Shown in pieces: positions 35,928 to 48,769 of a stretch of DNA of 64,000 nt. The notes beneath the pieces are model-generated. The model had not been told where the DNA came from. It saw only the letters and a list, made by a program, of their open reading frames with translations, and searched no databases. A program made the position numbers and the translations under genes. Origin of the DNA: Bretschneidera sinensis (Eukaryota > Streptophyta > Magnoliopsida > Brassicales > Akaniaceae); the NCBI GenBank assembly GCA_023935145.1, contig CM043698.1:14492001-14556000 (forward strand), read 5' to 3'. Numbering within the stretch: position 1 is the first letter of the stretch; the number at the start of each line of letters is the position of its first letter.

Positions 35928-37510
35928 AATCTGTCGACGTCCTCATTGACCTGCTTGCTAGGAACTCTTCAATCTTCTGCATGAATGGTTGTAGATCGGT
36001 TGCTTTCTCCCAACTGGTTTTTTCTTCTCCTTGGTTCTTCCATTTAACTAGATATTCTTGCTGTCTTCCATTGTGTGTCTTCACAACTCGATCAGCTAGG
36101 ATCCCCTTTACCTCTTGAATTGGTGGCTTGATGTTGATGTCTGGTCTTGATGGCTGGCTTCGTGTGGGATCTTCTGAGTTTGCATGGTAAGGCTTCAAGC
36201 AGCTAACGTGGAATACCGAGTGTATTTTCATCAAAGCTGATGGCTAGATTCTGTAAGATCACTTCCCCACTTTAGCTATGATAGGGACTGGTCCTTCATA
36301 TTTGCGTACCAATCTTTTGTCTTGCTTCCTGAGAAATTTGAGTTGTTCTGCCACAATCTTCATAAACACTAAGTCTCCAACTTCAAACTGTCTCGAGGTT
36401 ATCCCCATGTCAGCCCACTTCTTCATTCTTTTTGAGGCCTTCTCAAGTATGCACGAGCTATCTCCATGTTCTTTTTCCACTCCTTGGTGAAATTGTAGGC
36501 TCGAGGGTTGGGCCCCTTGTAAGGTTCATCTATAGTGTGGGGCATCAAAGTTTGGGAGCCTGTGATCACTTCAAATGAGCTTTTGTTGGAGCTGGAACTC
36601 TTAAGAGCATTAAAACATATGCGCCCATTTTCTCTGATTGGCATTGACAAAATGGTGAAGATTTTCTTCTAGCATGTTGTTAAAGTGTTCCGTTTGTCCA
36701 TCAGTATATGGGTGATAACTTGATGAAATGTTAAGTACTAAGCCAAGGAGTCCAAAGAGTTCAAACCAAAAGGTTCTCGTGAATCTCGAGTCTCGATCAC
36801 TCACAATGCTTTGGGGCACACCCTAATATTTAACTACATGTTTGAAAAATAGTCGGTTTGTTTCCTCCGCAGTACAGTACCTCGGGGCGGGGATGAAGGT
36901 ACCATACTTTGAAAATCGATCAACAACAACCAAAATGGAGCCATGATCCCCAACATTGGGTAGACAAGTGATGAAGTCTAGTGAGATGTTTTCCCAAGGT
37001 CTTGAAGGTACTTTTAGGGGTTCTAATAACCTGGCTAACTTCTGCCTTTCAACCTTATCTTGTTGGAAAGTAAGACATGTTTAAGTGTAACACATCACAT
37101 CGTCCTTCATTTGGGGTCAGTAGTAGCCCTGTTTCAACAACGCATAAGTCTTTTGCCAACCAGGGTGGCTTGCCCAAAGAGAATCATGGAATTTGCGCAA
37201 TAGTAGTTTCCGCAAGTCTCCGGTCTTGGGGATGAACAACTGTCGACCCTTAGTCCATAATAACCCATTTTCAACCCAAAATTGTCGAGTCTTCCCTTCC
37301 AAAAGTTTCATGATGGCTTGGGCTTTGTCATCTTTGCTAAGATTTTCTCTGATGTGTTCTCGTAGTGGTGTAACAACTTTACTTACTGATAAAGGGGCAA
37401 ACACTTTCAAGGATGCAAGTTCTGCCTTCCGACTCAACGCATCGACCACTTGGTTTGTACGGCCCGATTTATACTCAAAGTGAAAATTAAACTCAATCAT
37501 GTATTCCTGC
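35926..37510 (-). pseudogene. Chromovirus integrase with C-terminal chromodomain
   Basis: From right to left: an RNase H tail with FEYKSGRTNQVVDALSRK (near 37440), the zinc-binding region with HDSLWASHPGWQKTYALLKQGYY, and the integrase core with SLDFITCLPN, SDRDSRFT and HPYTDGQTEHFN (about 36640-37000). Then come the GPx-type C-terminal region (KYEGPVPIIAKVGK) and FHVSCLKPYH. A chromodomain (GILADRVVKTHNGRQQEYLV, WKNQGEEKTSWE) lies at about 35945-36135. Chromodomains guide integration by binding modified histones. Stops occur near 37110, 37085, 36820, 36600, 36535 and 36255, so the copy is dead. Confidence 0.87.
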
Positions 37511-39180
37511 CAACGTGCTTATTTTGCTGTGAGCTTTGGTTGAGTGAGAAAATGACTAACAGTCGTGTTGTCCGTTTTCACCACAAAAGCTGCCCCAACA
37601 AATAGTGTCTCCATACTCGAAGACAATGGATAACCGCTAACAACTCTTTTTCTTGGGCCGTGTACCGTCTTTCAGCTTCGCTCAACTTGCGACTCTTATA
37701 TGCAGTAGGGTGGCCCTCTTGAAGCAAAACTCCCTCCAAGGCATAATCTGGCGCATCCATTTGGACTTTAAAGGGCTTTGTGATGTCAGGGAGGTTCAGG
37801 ACCGGATTTTTCATCATAGTTTGCTTCAAAACCTTCATGGCATTGGACTGGCCAAACCCATTTGTGGCATTTCTTTAAGAGTTTTATGAAAAGGGCAGCT
37901 CTTCTAGAGTATCCTTCAACAAAACGTCGATAGTAATTTGCTAGCCCAAGAAAAGACTGTAGCTCGCTCACATTACTTAGAGTTTTCCACTCTTGAATTG
38001 CCTTTACCTTCCCCAAGTCCATTCGAATGTGACCCTGATCAATTATGTGCCCAAAAACTTGACACAAGTCTGTGCAAATGCACATTTTTCTTCCTTCACA
38101 AAAAGTTGGTTCTTCCGCAATTTCTCAAATACTAATTGTAGATGTTTCACTTGCTCTTCAAGTGATAAACTGTACACCACTATGTCGTCAAGATAGACCA
38201 TCACAAACTTATCAAGGTAATCGTAGAAGACTTGATTCGTTAAGGTACAAAAGGTGGCAGGAGCATTGGTCAACCCAAAGAGCATGACAAGGAATTCAAA
38301 AGCTCCATATCGGGTGACACACGTTGTCTTTAGCTCATCCCCTTCAGCAATTCGAACTTGGTAGTACCCGATCTCAAGTCAAGTTTGGAGAAGTATTTAG
38401 CATGACTCAATTGGTCAAACAGATCAGCAACAAGGGGTATGAGATAGCTATTGCGAACAATGGCCTTGTTTAGAGCTCGATAGTCTACACACATTCGCAA
38501 ACTGCCATCTTTCTTTTTCTGAAACAACCTTCGATGGTCTGATGAACCCAAACTCCAATAAATCATTCAATTGTTTTCTCAACTTTACCAACTCAGGAGG
38601 GGTCATGCAATAAGGGGCACAGGAAGGTGCCTTCGTGCCCGGTAGAAGCTCTATAACATGATCTACACTTCTATGGGGTGGAAGGACATTCGATAACTCG
38701 CTGGGCATGACATCTTGGTAGGCCCTCAACATTGCTTGAACTGACATCGGAACAACACTTGGACCCATCTCTTCTATTGTCAACGGCACTGCTATAAAAG
38801 ACGGCTCATGTTGCTTCACCCCTTCTTGAATTGGAGGGCCGAGAGAAGCTTCTTATCATTAGTAGACTGAGTAATGGCATGGACAACACATGGATGTTCT
38901 CCCATGATCAACAGGCAGTTGGAATTGGTACAGCTTTGACATCGGTGCAAAATTCTAATCCCAGTACAACATCAAAGTCATCCATAGATGCAACCGTGAA
39001 GTTGACTGGATCTTTCCATGGACCCATTTCAACGATCACCCCTTTGGCCAAGCCCACCGTCGCTTGAGCCGCGAAATTTAAGACTTTCAACCGATCAGAG
39101 TCGCGTTCAAGCATCAAGTGCAGTCTTTGGGCTTCCAAAGCAGAGAGAAAGTTATGGGAGGCCCCGTATATATCAAAACT
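37510..39180 (-). pseudogene. Chromovirus protease, reverse transcriptase and RNase H
   Basis: The protease motif near 39150-39180 reads LIYTG, so the expected catalytic Asp codon is Tyr (39168-39170). The reverse transcriptase shows [18 protein letters not shown] near 38480-38530, LFGLTNAPATF near 38250-38285 and the catalytic YLDDIVVYS near 38170-38200. RNase H follows, with ITKPFKVQMDAPDYALEGVL near 37750 and YTAQEKELLAVIHCL near 37650. Frameshifts near 38330 and 37800 and several stops interrupt it. Confidence 0.85.
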
Positions 39181-40400
39181 CTTGTAGCTTTCCCATTCAT
39201 TCGCAAGTCCACATACATGAGTTCTTTCTTGGGTTCCTTCCTATTCTCAAGGAGTTGGCTATTCAGAACATTCAAGAATCGAAGTGCTCCCATCCTTGTG
39301 GGTTGCTCTTCTTCTTTCGTCTCCTGTTCTTGACGTGACTCAGAGCTTGTCACTTGTAAGGCACTCAAGGCTCCTTTGTGCGGACAGTTTGCTACTCGAT
39401 GGGGCCCATCACATAAGAAGCAAGAAAAAGGTCTCAGCTTACCCGCCTCCAAGTTGGATATCCGTGAAGAAGATCCTTCTTTGGAACTGAAGGTGGGTCT
39501 CTTGTCCCCCCCACTCACGGGCTATCCACTTTACTCCACTTCGAGCGGGGGAAAAGAGTCATTCCTCCTCTTGAGTGGGTTCTCTGAAAGGTCATTTAGC
39601 TGTTCGGCTGTAGCCATAGATGTGGCCAATTCTTGTACTTTTTGCCGACGAAGCTCAGACCTGGCCCAACTTTTTAGCCCCTTGAGAAAATAGAACATCT
39701 TATCCTTCTTTGACATGTCTCGGATGTCAAGTGTTAATCTTGAGAATTCCTTCACATAGTCTTGGACATTTCTTGATTGCCTCAACTCTCTAAGCTTACG
39801 ACGAGCCAGGTACTCCACATTTTCAGGAAAGATTCTTTAACTCTCGCTCAAGTCATCCCAAGTGTCGATGGTACACCTATTGTTTTGGATGTCATCATAT
39901 TTGCCACGCCACCATAGTTTGGTATCACTTGCCAAAAACATCACCATGGACACTTTTTCCTCCTCAGAGGCTATACGAGTAGCTCAAAAGTGCTGCTCTA
40001 TATCGAAAAGAAAATTTTCTAAGGCCTTCGCATCGCGAGCGCCTTCATATCGGTGGGGCTCGGGGACCTTCGCCTTCCCTCTGTCTAAGGTTCCAGTTTC
40101 GTTGTTGCCCACCGCTGTCATTAACAAGTTGACTTTATTATTCAGCTCTTCAATCTCATTGTGGAGGGTGTCTACTGTCTCTTTTACATCATCGGTTAGG
40201 GTATTCACTGCCTCATAAATTTTCCTTTTTGAGGTCTCAAGCTTTATTAAACTCCTATCAAAGGATCTCAAGTTTGACACTAGAGCTTCAAGGGCGCTCA
40301 TCTTTGCTTCCAACTCTCCCAACCGTTGAGAGTCATCAGTGCTACGCGTAACCACCATGGTTGGTTTATTCCAAATAATCGAGCCGTGCTCTGATACCAA
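39114..40400 (-). pseudogene. Chromovirus gag
   Basis: The frame starts near 40360 (MVVTRSTDDSQRLGELEAKM) with a coiled-coil-like segment. It continues as a gag capsid domain (ENFLFDIEQHF, a stop at 39984-39986, then MVMFLASDTKLWWRGKYDD, another stop near 39840, then VEYLARRKLRELRQSRNVQ and YFLKGLKSWARSELRRQ). The zinc knuckle CFLCDGPHRVANC lies near 39400. The order and size fit chromovirus gag. At least three stops interrupt the frame. Confidence 0.85.
40388..40399 (-). other. Primer-binding site of the chromovirus
   Basis: TGGTATCAGAGC on the minus strand, one base after the 5' LTR end, is complementary to the 3' end of plant initiator tRNA-Met. Confidence 0.92.
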
Positions 40401-40401
40401 C

Positions 40402-41069
40402 TGTCACGGTCTTAGCCCTTTCCTTTAAAGGCGTAGGTCCGTGCGGCACTTGTCTCAGTCCCCCCAAGCAAATCAGTCTAGCTCACTCGAGTAGCTTTAA
40501 GGATTGCACACTCTGCAAGCAAAAAAGAACATATTAGCCACAAAATGATATCACATTACAATCAAAGGATCACGCAACAATGAATACGGGCGAGGTGTGA
40601 CAAGCCCTTAGCAAGTAACAAGCGGCATGCCCAGGGCGCACACCCACTTCAAGCAACACACACCACACACGGGCGTGCCCCAGGGCACACGCCTAGATCA
40701 CCAAGCACATACAAGCCAAAATAGACAATAACACATAACCAACTCTAGGCACATGAATGCATAAAAGTTTCATAAGCATCTTACAAGCACGTTGTTGGGG
40801 TAGGGGAGCACCACCAAGTAACCAGTAGGACAACATACTTAATCATGACCAATGAGTAACTTACTCACCCCCCCTAAAGAGTCTTAAGTCATTTGAAGCT
40901 CTAGCATGAAGAAACATTGCTTATGCTTGAGCCATCATACTTCTGAAAATACAAAATAAAAGAAAATAAAGAATTACAAAATTGCCATTAGGCACCAACA
41001 CTACCAAGAGGCACGGGACGTGCGGCCATAGGCATGGTACAAATCCCTGGACAAGCACGGACAGTGACA
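40402..41069 (-). repeat. 5' LTR of the chromovirus
   Basis: 668 bp, TGTCACGGTC to CAGTGACA. It is the partner of 35243-35914 and has small indels relative to it. Confidence 0.93.
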
Positions 41070-42669
41070 CTACGCCTGATGTTTTGTATGTGCCTAATAT
41101 AACATGTGTATGCATGAGTGTGCATATAGACATGCACATATAAGCGAATTATCAGCTTTCTTTGATTGTCAAATTAGAAAGTACTAGTAATGATAAATAC
41201 TTTATATTTCTTGACTTTGATGCATCACAAATTATCAAATAATGAAGAAAATGCAGATTTTTCAGTAAAGAGTCATCCCTGATGAGCGATTTGGGCAGTT
41301 ATCTTTCTCATGATTTTCAAGTCTCCCCCCACCACCCCAACCCCCAATCGAAGAGAAAATGAAATCGGAAGTTATTGTGATTTGCTTTTTTATCTACTAG
41401 TAGAATTTGTTGAGCTTCTTTCTTGTAGATAATTTTGTAATTGGGTTGTACCCCTTTGGTGCTTTTCTTATGTATACTTTTACTTGAAAAAAAATACTGT
41501 TTGGTTGTTGAACTATTTCAGCCTTACCATTTGTGGCGGGTTCAATGGTCAGCCGTAAACATACTCTCTCTGTGAAAGCCCCAGCAATGAATCAGAACCT
41601 AAGGTCCAATATTTTTCATGTGCCGGGAGCATCATTTTATACAGAATATCTCCAGCAGGGGCCTAAAGGGAGTAAAAGGACTTCCTCAGTGATAATCACA
41701 ACTCTTGGCAAGCTTCGGTGAGGTCTTGAAGACCATGCTCTAGGAATGTGCCGTCACATCAATCGAGCAGGCCAAGAATGGGAACACCATCCATCAAATC
41801 ACCTCCGATACTCTCCAATGATGTGTCGATACTCAGCCAAGGGAATTGTCAAAGCCTGGTTCAGCAGCTTGCCTGCTGCACTAAGTTCGAGCCACGACTA
41901 ATATGTACTTTGAGCACCTTTACATCTCTGGTGGCACTGAAAAGCTGCTTCTGAGGCTATTGATGGTCCACTCCTTGGCTGTAGCACCCATTTATTTTGA
42001 AGTTGTAAAACTAACAGTAATAATCTAGTGTCCGAGGAAGAGGAACCATTTTGTTTCTCTTGATTTCAAATGTTAACTTAGGCCAACCAACAAGATTGTA
42101 AATTTCACCACTGAAATTAGTATTATTGTAAAAAGTTCATTGATCTTAACAAAATGAAGAGCCATGGTAACCTTGTTTCAGTGAGATGAGGAACAATTCA
42201 TTTTACGAGGATTTAATCCAGTTTGGGCAGGGTAGATGTAATTCGAGGATAAAGATTTCTTGATAAAATGTAGTACCACTTCTACTTCTATCCTCCTTCC
42301 ATCAAATAATGAGCATGTGTCCGGACTTTAATTTTGGTTGTGGAAACGGTAAGGTTTCATTATGGTTGTAGAAAGAGTAAGATTATGATTAGGAAGATTA
42401 TAATTTGTACATGAGTTTTTCCTATCAATTGAAAGAGAAAAAAAAACAAAAAGGGCTTTCAGCCCTCAAAGTTGAAGAGATCATTGAGAGCATCCAAAAA
42501 GATGCAAATGCAGAAAGTTTGTTCTTTTCTTTGAGTGAATCTCCACCCTTTTGAGTGAATGTCCGCCTTGCAGGTTATAGGATTTTGAATTTGAAATGCT
42601 CTTTTATTCCAAGTAAGTTTATCAGTGAAAAAAATGAACTCAATAATATACTGAACAAGCCCCCAATAT
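41070..42669. other. Region between the chromovirus and the GH17 gene, with an unrecognised remnant
   Basis: Mostly AT-rich, but about 41520-41960 is distinctly richer in G+C and looks like old coding DNA. A 62-residue plus-strand frame at 41533-41721 is followed by a 68-residue frame at 41748-41954, and stops break all frames. I do not recognise a family. It could be a fragment of a lost gene or the 3' part of a transcript. Downstream of 41990 I see nothing except the expected 3' UTR of the GH17 gene next to 42669. Confidence 0.4.
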
Positions 42670-45600
42670 TCATAGAACTACAAACAGAAAAGTAAATACA
42701 AACATTATAAGACCAACAGGCTTTGTTAGAGACTCAGTACTCCCCCCATCACTTGTTGTAGCTGTTTGGATCATGATTCTAAAGTTACAATTCCCAACTG
42801 AAGGGTTTTTATCAATTACAACAGAAATATTTGGGAATTTGCAGGCACTTTCAAGCTGATCGTTCTTCTGGTAATAACTGTTAAAAGCATAAGAAATATT
42901 CCCACGGGCGTCCAAATTCCCACACGAAGTTCCATATCCGAGACTTGTACAATCAGAATTTGCACAAGCATAACTCACACTTGGTGCCACTCCTGGGTCA
43001 TCAAGACTTGCTGATGGGGACATAACACACCATTTTTGAGCCAGATAATGTACATCCCTTGCTGGTATCAAACCATTCGAGTTGGTTCCCCCAAGGCTGA
43101 GCTGATACTTGGGTTGTCCATCAAAATAGAACAATCCCCAATGGCGTTCGAAATTTCCTGGTTGAATACTTTTAGCATCTTCATCTATGAGGCCAAATAA
43201 GTAAGCATCCATAGTGCCAGATCTCATTGGGGTTCCCTTACCAGCCGTTACACGAGTCATAAATCCTTGGTTGAACCGCTGAGCATAATCCAAGTTTGCA
43301 TTTTTGTCCCCGTCAGTAGGCCATCCGATTTCTCCAACAATAATGGACAAGTTTCCATATCCATTTTTCTGTAAGGCCCATACAAGGGTATCATGGTTTG
43401 CATCAAGAACATTATCGTATTCTCTTTCACCATCAATTATGGGAGATGAGGTGCCATCAAAGAAGGCGAAATCAACAGGGAAATTGGGGTCATTGTAGAG
43501 GCTTATGAAGGGATAGATGTTCACAGTCAATGGAGCTCCATTGTCACTTAAAAACTTAATAATCTCCAGCATGAGGTCGCGGATGTCTGACCGGAAGTCA
43601 CCACCAGAAGGGAGATTTGTTGGACTCTGGTATACATCAGCATTGAGAGGGACGGTGACTTTCACTTGAGTGCTCAAACCAGCTTTTATAAGTGCCGATT
43701 GGATATTTTGAAGAGCAGGAAGAGTTGCTTCAACAAAACTTCCATTGTATGATGACAGAAATGGTTCATTTCCAACCGCAACATACCTTGAGAAGAATTT
43801 CAAACAAGAAATATAAATCTTAAATCACACAATCACTACAGCCAAAGAAGAATAAGAAAACATAATTGGGTTCCCCTCAATCTTCCTGCATGCAGGTCCG
43901 ATCAGAACACAGTAAAACAATAAACGAAAAAGGAGGAGGAAGAAGAAGACACTAAAGCACAAACTCTTTTTCCCTGATAACAAGATCTGTTGGTTCAACA
44001 GAGGATCAAACCCTTTTACTCGACTGGATTGATGGACAAAAGCACAGAAGAAAAAACAAAATACAAACCCTCAGAGAGAACAAGGTAAAAAGGGAAGAGA
44101 TAGCTAATTCATGACAATTAAGATATTAGCTGTCTGCTACAAGCCTAATATATGCTAACAATCTTGATAATTTAATTTTGTTATACTACATACTAACAAT
44201 GTAAGACATAAGCTGTCTGCTACAAGCCTTGTTCAATCTTAAATTATCAATCATGAAAATGCAACACTAACTTCAATTTACAATGTCTACTTGGATTCAT
44301 ACTACGCATTTACCAATCCATATACCAATTCCTACTTCTCTATTACCTTATGTTCTTTTTATGATTTGCTTTGGAAAGAAACAGAATCTCCTTGTTCTAA
44401 CTTATGGGTACTCTCCATGACCCAATTTTCAGGCTTGAAAGGAATGGGTAACCTTGAAAGCCATCATAAATTTGTCTTATGAACTGTGTATCTAAGTGAT
44501 TTGTCCTGAATGAATTTCCTTCTGTTTGTTCTTATGATCTCCCGTTTGGAATTCTTCCACAGAGCCAAAGAAAACACCTTTTCAACATTTCTCAAAATGA
44601 CTAAATTGACAATTAGACTTTCACTTTGCAGAAAACCTAATCCTCTTCTCATGTTTATGAGTTAACTGACTCTCAAAGTGTGGGATAAATTATATACTTC
44701 TCCCACAAAGGCTGCAGCTTTCATCACAACTTCTCTTTTAAATCTAAAACCAACTTTTCACCTCATGGTACATCAATTCAAAAATAGTTCATAGTGATTC
44801 CCTTTTTAATTTTTCCTCAGATTTGAAAAATCATCAATTTATCCAACATGCTCTATCGAAACGACGCCTCTCTAGTTCTTGATATGGGTTCTCGTATTCT
44901 TCTCCTATTATTCATCAAGTCTGTCTGAGGATGGGAAATTGGGCAGTGAAGTTATTAGTTGCTTTTCAAGAACTTGTCAATCTAATTAACTATGAATATA
45001 TTACAACTAATGATGAGATCATCCAGCATATTAACAAATGCTGCAAAATGTTGTCAGCTCTTATATCAATAAGATGACCCACCACCTATGAGCAATTCCA
45101 CCTCATTAAGCTGCTGTCTACAATCAACTTCCACATCAATATCCGAGTATCAATCATAAAACTGTTAGAATTTAAGTACCTGTTTAGCAAAACAGATTAA
45201 GAGGAGAGGATAAAACGACATGATTTCACTCAATCTTACATTTGATACATAAAAATGATCATACATTACTTCTTTATAGAAATCATTTCATCATATCCTC
45301 CTCTTAATCCAATGTACAAAACAAGCACTAAAAGTTGAGGTTTATCATGGATCATAGCCAGGTAGCCACAATTTAGTATCTAAAAGTCATTCAAATTAGA
45401 AGCATGCATTAAAGGTTAATTAACGTGATGATGGATTGCAAGCAGTTAAATTACCTGATGTCCACACCATTGGAGGAGACATGTGAAGAGATATTCTTGG
45501 CAACCCAATTCTCAGCTGCTTCCACACTGTTCGCCAGAGTAGAGAGCATCTCATTAGGAATACCCACCATCACTTGAATCCCAGACTTACTAAGAGCACC

Positions 45601-45789
45601 CAAAACTGCGGTTTCAGCATCGAAGAGCTTAACTTTTTGAAACCCATTTTCTCTTAGCATCCTTACAACCGTTGAAGGGGGCAAAGAGTGTGTTGCTTGT
45701 GTACCCCAATTAACTCCAATTCCACTCACTGAACCCATCAAACCACACCACAATGAAAGTACAAGAACTACACGTTTCAACAACCTCAT
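42670..45789 (-). CDS. GH17 glucan endo-1,3-beta-glucosidase with X8 domain and GPI anchor
   Basis: Hydrolyses beta-1,3-glucan (callose) at the cell surface or plasmodesmata. Exons are 45455-45789 and 42670-43786, giving 483 residues with a GT-AG intron of 1668 bp. I chose the Met at 45789 because a clean signal peptide follows ([20 protein letters not shown]); an upstream in-frame Met at 45825 would add 12 residues. The GH17 domain spans about 25-345, with the acid/base Glu119 in VAVGNEPF and the nucleophile Glu264 in [10 protein letters not shown]. An X8/CBM43 glucan-binding domain starts at WCVMSP (364) with its cysteine pattern, and a hydrophobic C-terminus (about 460-483) fits GPI attachment. 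Family and architecture match the protein I recall as Arabidopsis At4g31140. The frame is intact. It lies head to head with the DUF1218 genes. Confidence 0.93.
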
Positions 45790-45825
45790 ATCTCTCCTAC
45801 TTTTGCTATTGATATTTAGGATCAA

Positions 45826-48327
45826 ACAGCATATATACCTATTGAAGGGTGATTTCAGCAGCTAAACTAGAGGGACGTTAGATTAGAATTAGAAAACTAA
45901 AGAAGAAGCAAAACAACAAAAGACACGTAACAGAAAACAGAGCAAATTTAAGAAATTTATGTAAAACGAAAACTATAAAACCCACAATTTACTTACTAAA
46001 TTATGCAAATTAGAAGTGCAAAGCTGCTCTGCTATAAATCTTCTAACAGATTCTAATTTTGCTTGCTTATTCAAGAGAGAAATGATCTTACAATCAGATG
46101 GTAGGTATGAAAGTTTAAATTGATCTTTTGGGTTTTGACTATGAAGATTGTGAGGAAAGGTATGGCCTAACAAATATATGCACAATTGAGGCATGAAAAA
46201 AAGGCACTCAGTTTCTTTAACCTGTGTTTTTATGTTATTTTAAAATAAATAAATAAATACTACTATGAATTACTCCATTATTAGATGCTTACATAAGAAA
46301 GAATGTTTTGTACAGAGAGGAAAGTACAGTTGGTTGGCTTTCCCTCCATTGCCTGTCAAATTTATGAACGAATTCTCTCTGTGGGTTCAGTCAAATACAC
46401 CTGAAGGCCCTACTTCCATTGCCCAATTGCATCTTTTTTTGCAACTTCAAATCAAACTTTTGGCCCAACCTAATCAGCTCATTAGCTGCAGTCTTTTATT
46501 TAAAAAATATATATATTTTTACCTTTTTCATTTTTATGCGAACCCTCCAAAGTGGCTACTGAGTTTTTTTTCATTATAAAAATGAAATTTTTAGAAATCT
46601 TAATCCAGAAGTTGCTTTGATCTTATTTTTTAAAAATAAAGTATTATTACGTGACACATTGGTTAAAGATATCTTTTTATCCAATTAATAGATAAAGATT
46701 CATATTAACGTAACTTTCTCTACTATTCCTATATATTGATTTTTTTTCTGATGCAATTAAAGAAAACTAATTATATATTTTTATTGTCCTTGTCAATATA
46801 GAGTTGTTCTACGGTTGTGTCGTGATTGAAGGTGAGCTTTCAGAAAGAGACAAAAGAATTTTACCTAAAGAGAGAAAAGAAAGATTGGCCAGAGACTGTA
46901 AAAGAGATATATGGATATGTATGTGAGTATTAAAACATCTTTTATAAATAGAAAAAGAATATAATAAATTGATTAATTAAGCATGGCGTGCCGGCAACAA
47001 AGATGTGTGCCAACTAAACTTCTTTACTTAATGGCATTTTCTTTCTTATAAAAGAAAATTGTGACATTTTCTTTAACGATGTTGATACAAACACGTCCGT
47101 ATGTGACAGTAAGACTTTTATTATTAGTACATAAAAATCCTGTTGATAACCTGAAAGGATTTAAAAAAAAAATTATTTTAAACTTATTTGGTCATTGTCA
47201 TATTTTGATAGATTTACGGTTATCAATATCAAATATACGAGAAAAAAAATTAATTGAATTTTTAATAAAAATAAAAAAAATATACAAAAATACTTTGTGG
47301 TTTTGCTTTTATTAAACTATAAACAAGTTACCACAAATATACAAATAACGACGGTAAATTTTCTCTTTCCCCTTTCTTCCTTTCTTCCTTTCTCTGTCTT
47401 CTTTATTCCTTTCTCTTTCTCATATTCTCTTTGTTTGCCCTGTCTTTAGTTGGTCGTGTTTTCTCCCTTTCACTACAGATCAATTGGAATTTGATCTCCT
47501 TTGTTGATTTGATAGATTTTCATCTCATTCACTAAATTGCACTTACAAACGGTAAATTGTTGCACTATGTAGATTTATCAAATTTTTTTTCAATTTATTT
47601 TTTTTTTAGTTTTTCAAATAAGAGTAAATGAAAATGATTTACCAAATTCCAACTACCATAGAAATTGGACTCATAGGAGAGCTTTCACTGCAGATCAAAT
47701 GGAGTTTTTAGTTTTTTTTAGTTTTTCAAGTATAGTTGTATTAGTATTCAGCAAATATTAATTTTTTTAAAAAAAAAACTTTGAGATGTTGTTGGTATTA
47801 ATCATTTAATTGAGTTTGGTCTTTTGTTGCTTCGACGTTCAATCAGTTCAATGTTTTGTTTGAGATTTAGAAAACTGATGATTTATCGTTTGGTTATATT
47901 AGATTAGTCTATTCTCTTTAGTTTGTTACTGCCATAATACAATTAACTGAGTTTGTTAATGCCATGTTGGCCGATCAAATGAATGAATTAAGCCTATCAC
48001 GTAAAATACATCATTCATAAAATCTACATAAACAATAGTATTAGAAATATTCGTAGAACTAAATAATTAGCATTTAGCACAATAAAGCTATAGCAAATGA
48101 TTTGGGCTATGTGGCAATAATAAAAGAACATAAAATCATACAAATTATGTGAAGCACGTACTCTATTTAAAGTATATAGTATAAAACTAATATTTAATGA
48201 TAAAACTTTTATGTATTTTGTAGATTTAGATAATTACTGAGTAACTAAGAAAAAAAATCTTGCTCAAATGACAGTATGATAGGTAATATATTTCAGTTCC
48301 ATCTCAAAATAAATCCTGACTCCGTCC
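45826..48327. other. Intergenic AT-rich region
   Basis: It should contain the GH17 promoter near 45830-46200. The rest is AT-rich with homopolymer runs. No gene, LTR or RNA gene was recognised, and open frames here are short and compositionally random. Confidence 0.55.
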
Positions 48328-48769
48328 CTGGTGTTCTAGTGGCTAGCTAGGAGCAAACCTGTTTGTTTACCGCATGATGTAGCGTCTATGGAACCCTGTG
48401 GCAGTAAGGGAAGGTGTTCTCTTGGCTCGTGAGTTGCATGCAACTGATGTGGCATATGAGACCGATGCTCAGAACGTGATCCAGGAGATCAATTCCGAGG
48501 ACTCTTGCATGGCCTCGTTTGGTAATGTACGTAGTGGATGACATCCATGAGTTAGAATAGGACTTCCATTATATTTCTTTTTCTCATGTAAAGGGGCAAG
48601 CTAACACGTACAGTTGCCCATAAGCTAGCTGTGATTGGTAAAGAGCCCGTCTCTTGCCCGACTTGGTGGGATGAAGTCTCTCCAAAAAAATTTCCTGTGT
48701 ATTAGCGGATGTTATTCATCCTCCAGTGTACTAAATTTCTTCATATTCCCTAGCCAAAAAAAAGAAAAG
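48328..48769 (+). mobile_element. 3' end fragment of a LINE (RNase H part and A-tail)
   Basis: Across small frameshifts the plus strand reads GVLVAS, PHDVASME, VREGVLLARELHATDVAYET, DAQNVIQEINSEDSC and VDDIHELE, then ISFSHVKGQANT near 48580. This is the C-terminal RNase H region of plant LINE ORF2. It ends with a short 3' UTR and an A-tract (48756-48769). The fragment starts just after the RNase H start, where the LINE at 59345-62215 breaks off. Confidence 0.75.

Larger units (their letters stand above)
35243..41069 (-). mobile_element. Ty3/gypsy chromovirus, complete in outline, decayed
   Basis: The element is 5827 bp long. LTRs lie at 35243-35914 and 40402-41069, both with TGTCAC...GTGACA ends. 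An initiator-tRNA-Met primer-binding site lies beside the right LTR and a polypurine tract beside the left LTR, which fixes the minus-strand orientation. Gag, protease, reverse transcriptase, RNase H, integrase and a C-terminal chromodomain are all recognisable but split by stops and frameshifts. The flanks share only a CTAC tetramer (left flank ends CTACAC, right flank starts CTACG), so the target duplication is imperfect. The chromodomain places it in the chromovirus clade; I do not assign a subclade. Confidence 0.92.

Noticed and set aside
40388..40399. Initiator tRNA-Met complement considered as a tRNA gene fragment
   Set aside because: Only 12 bases match, and the position directly beside the LTR shows it is a primer-binding site. 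The same applies at 62970-62981.
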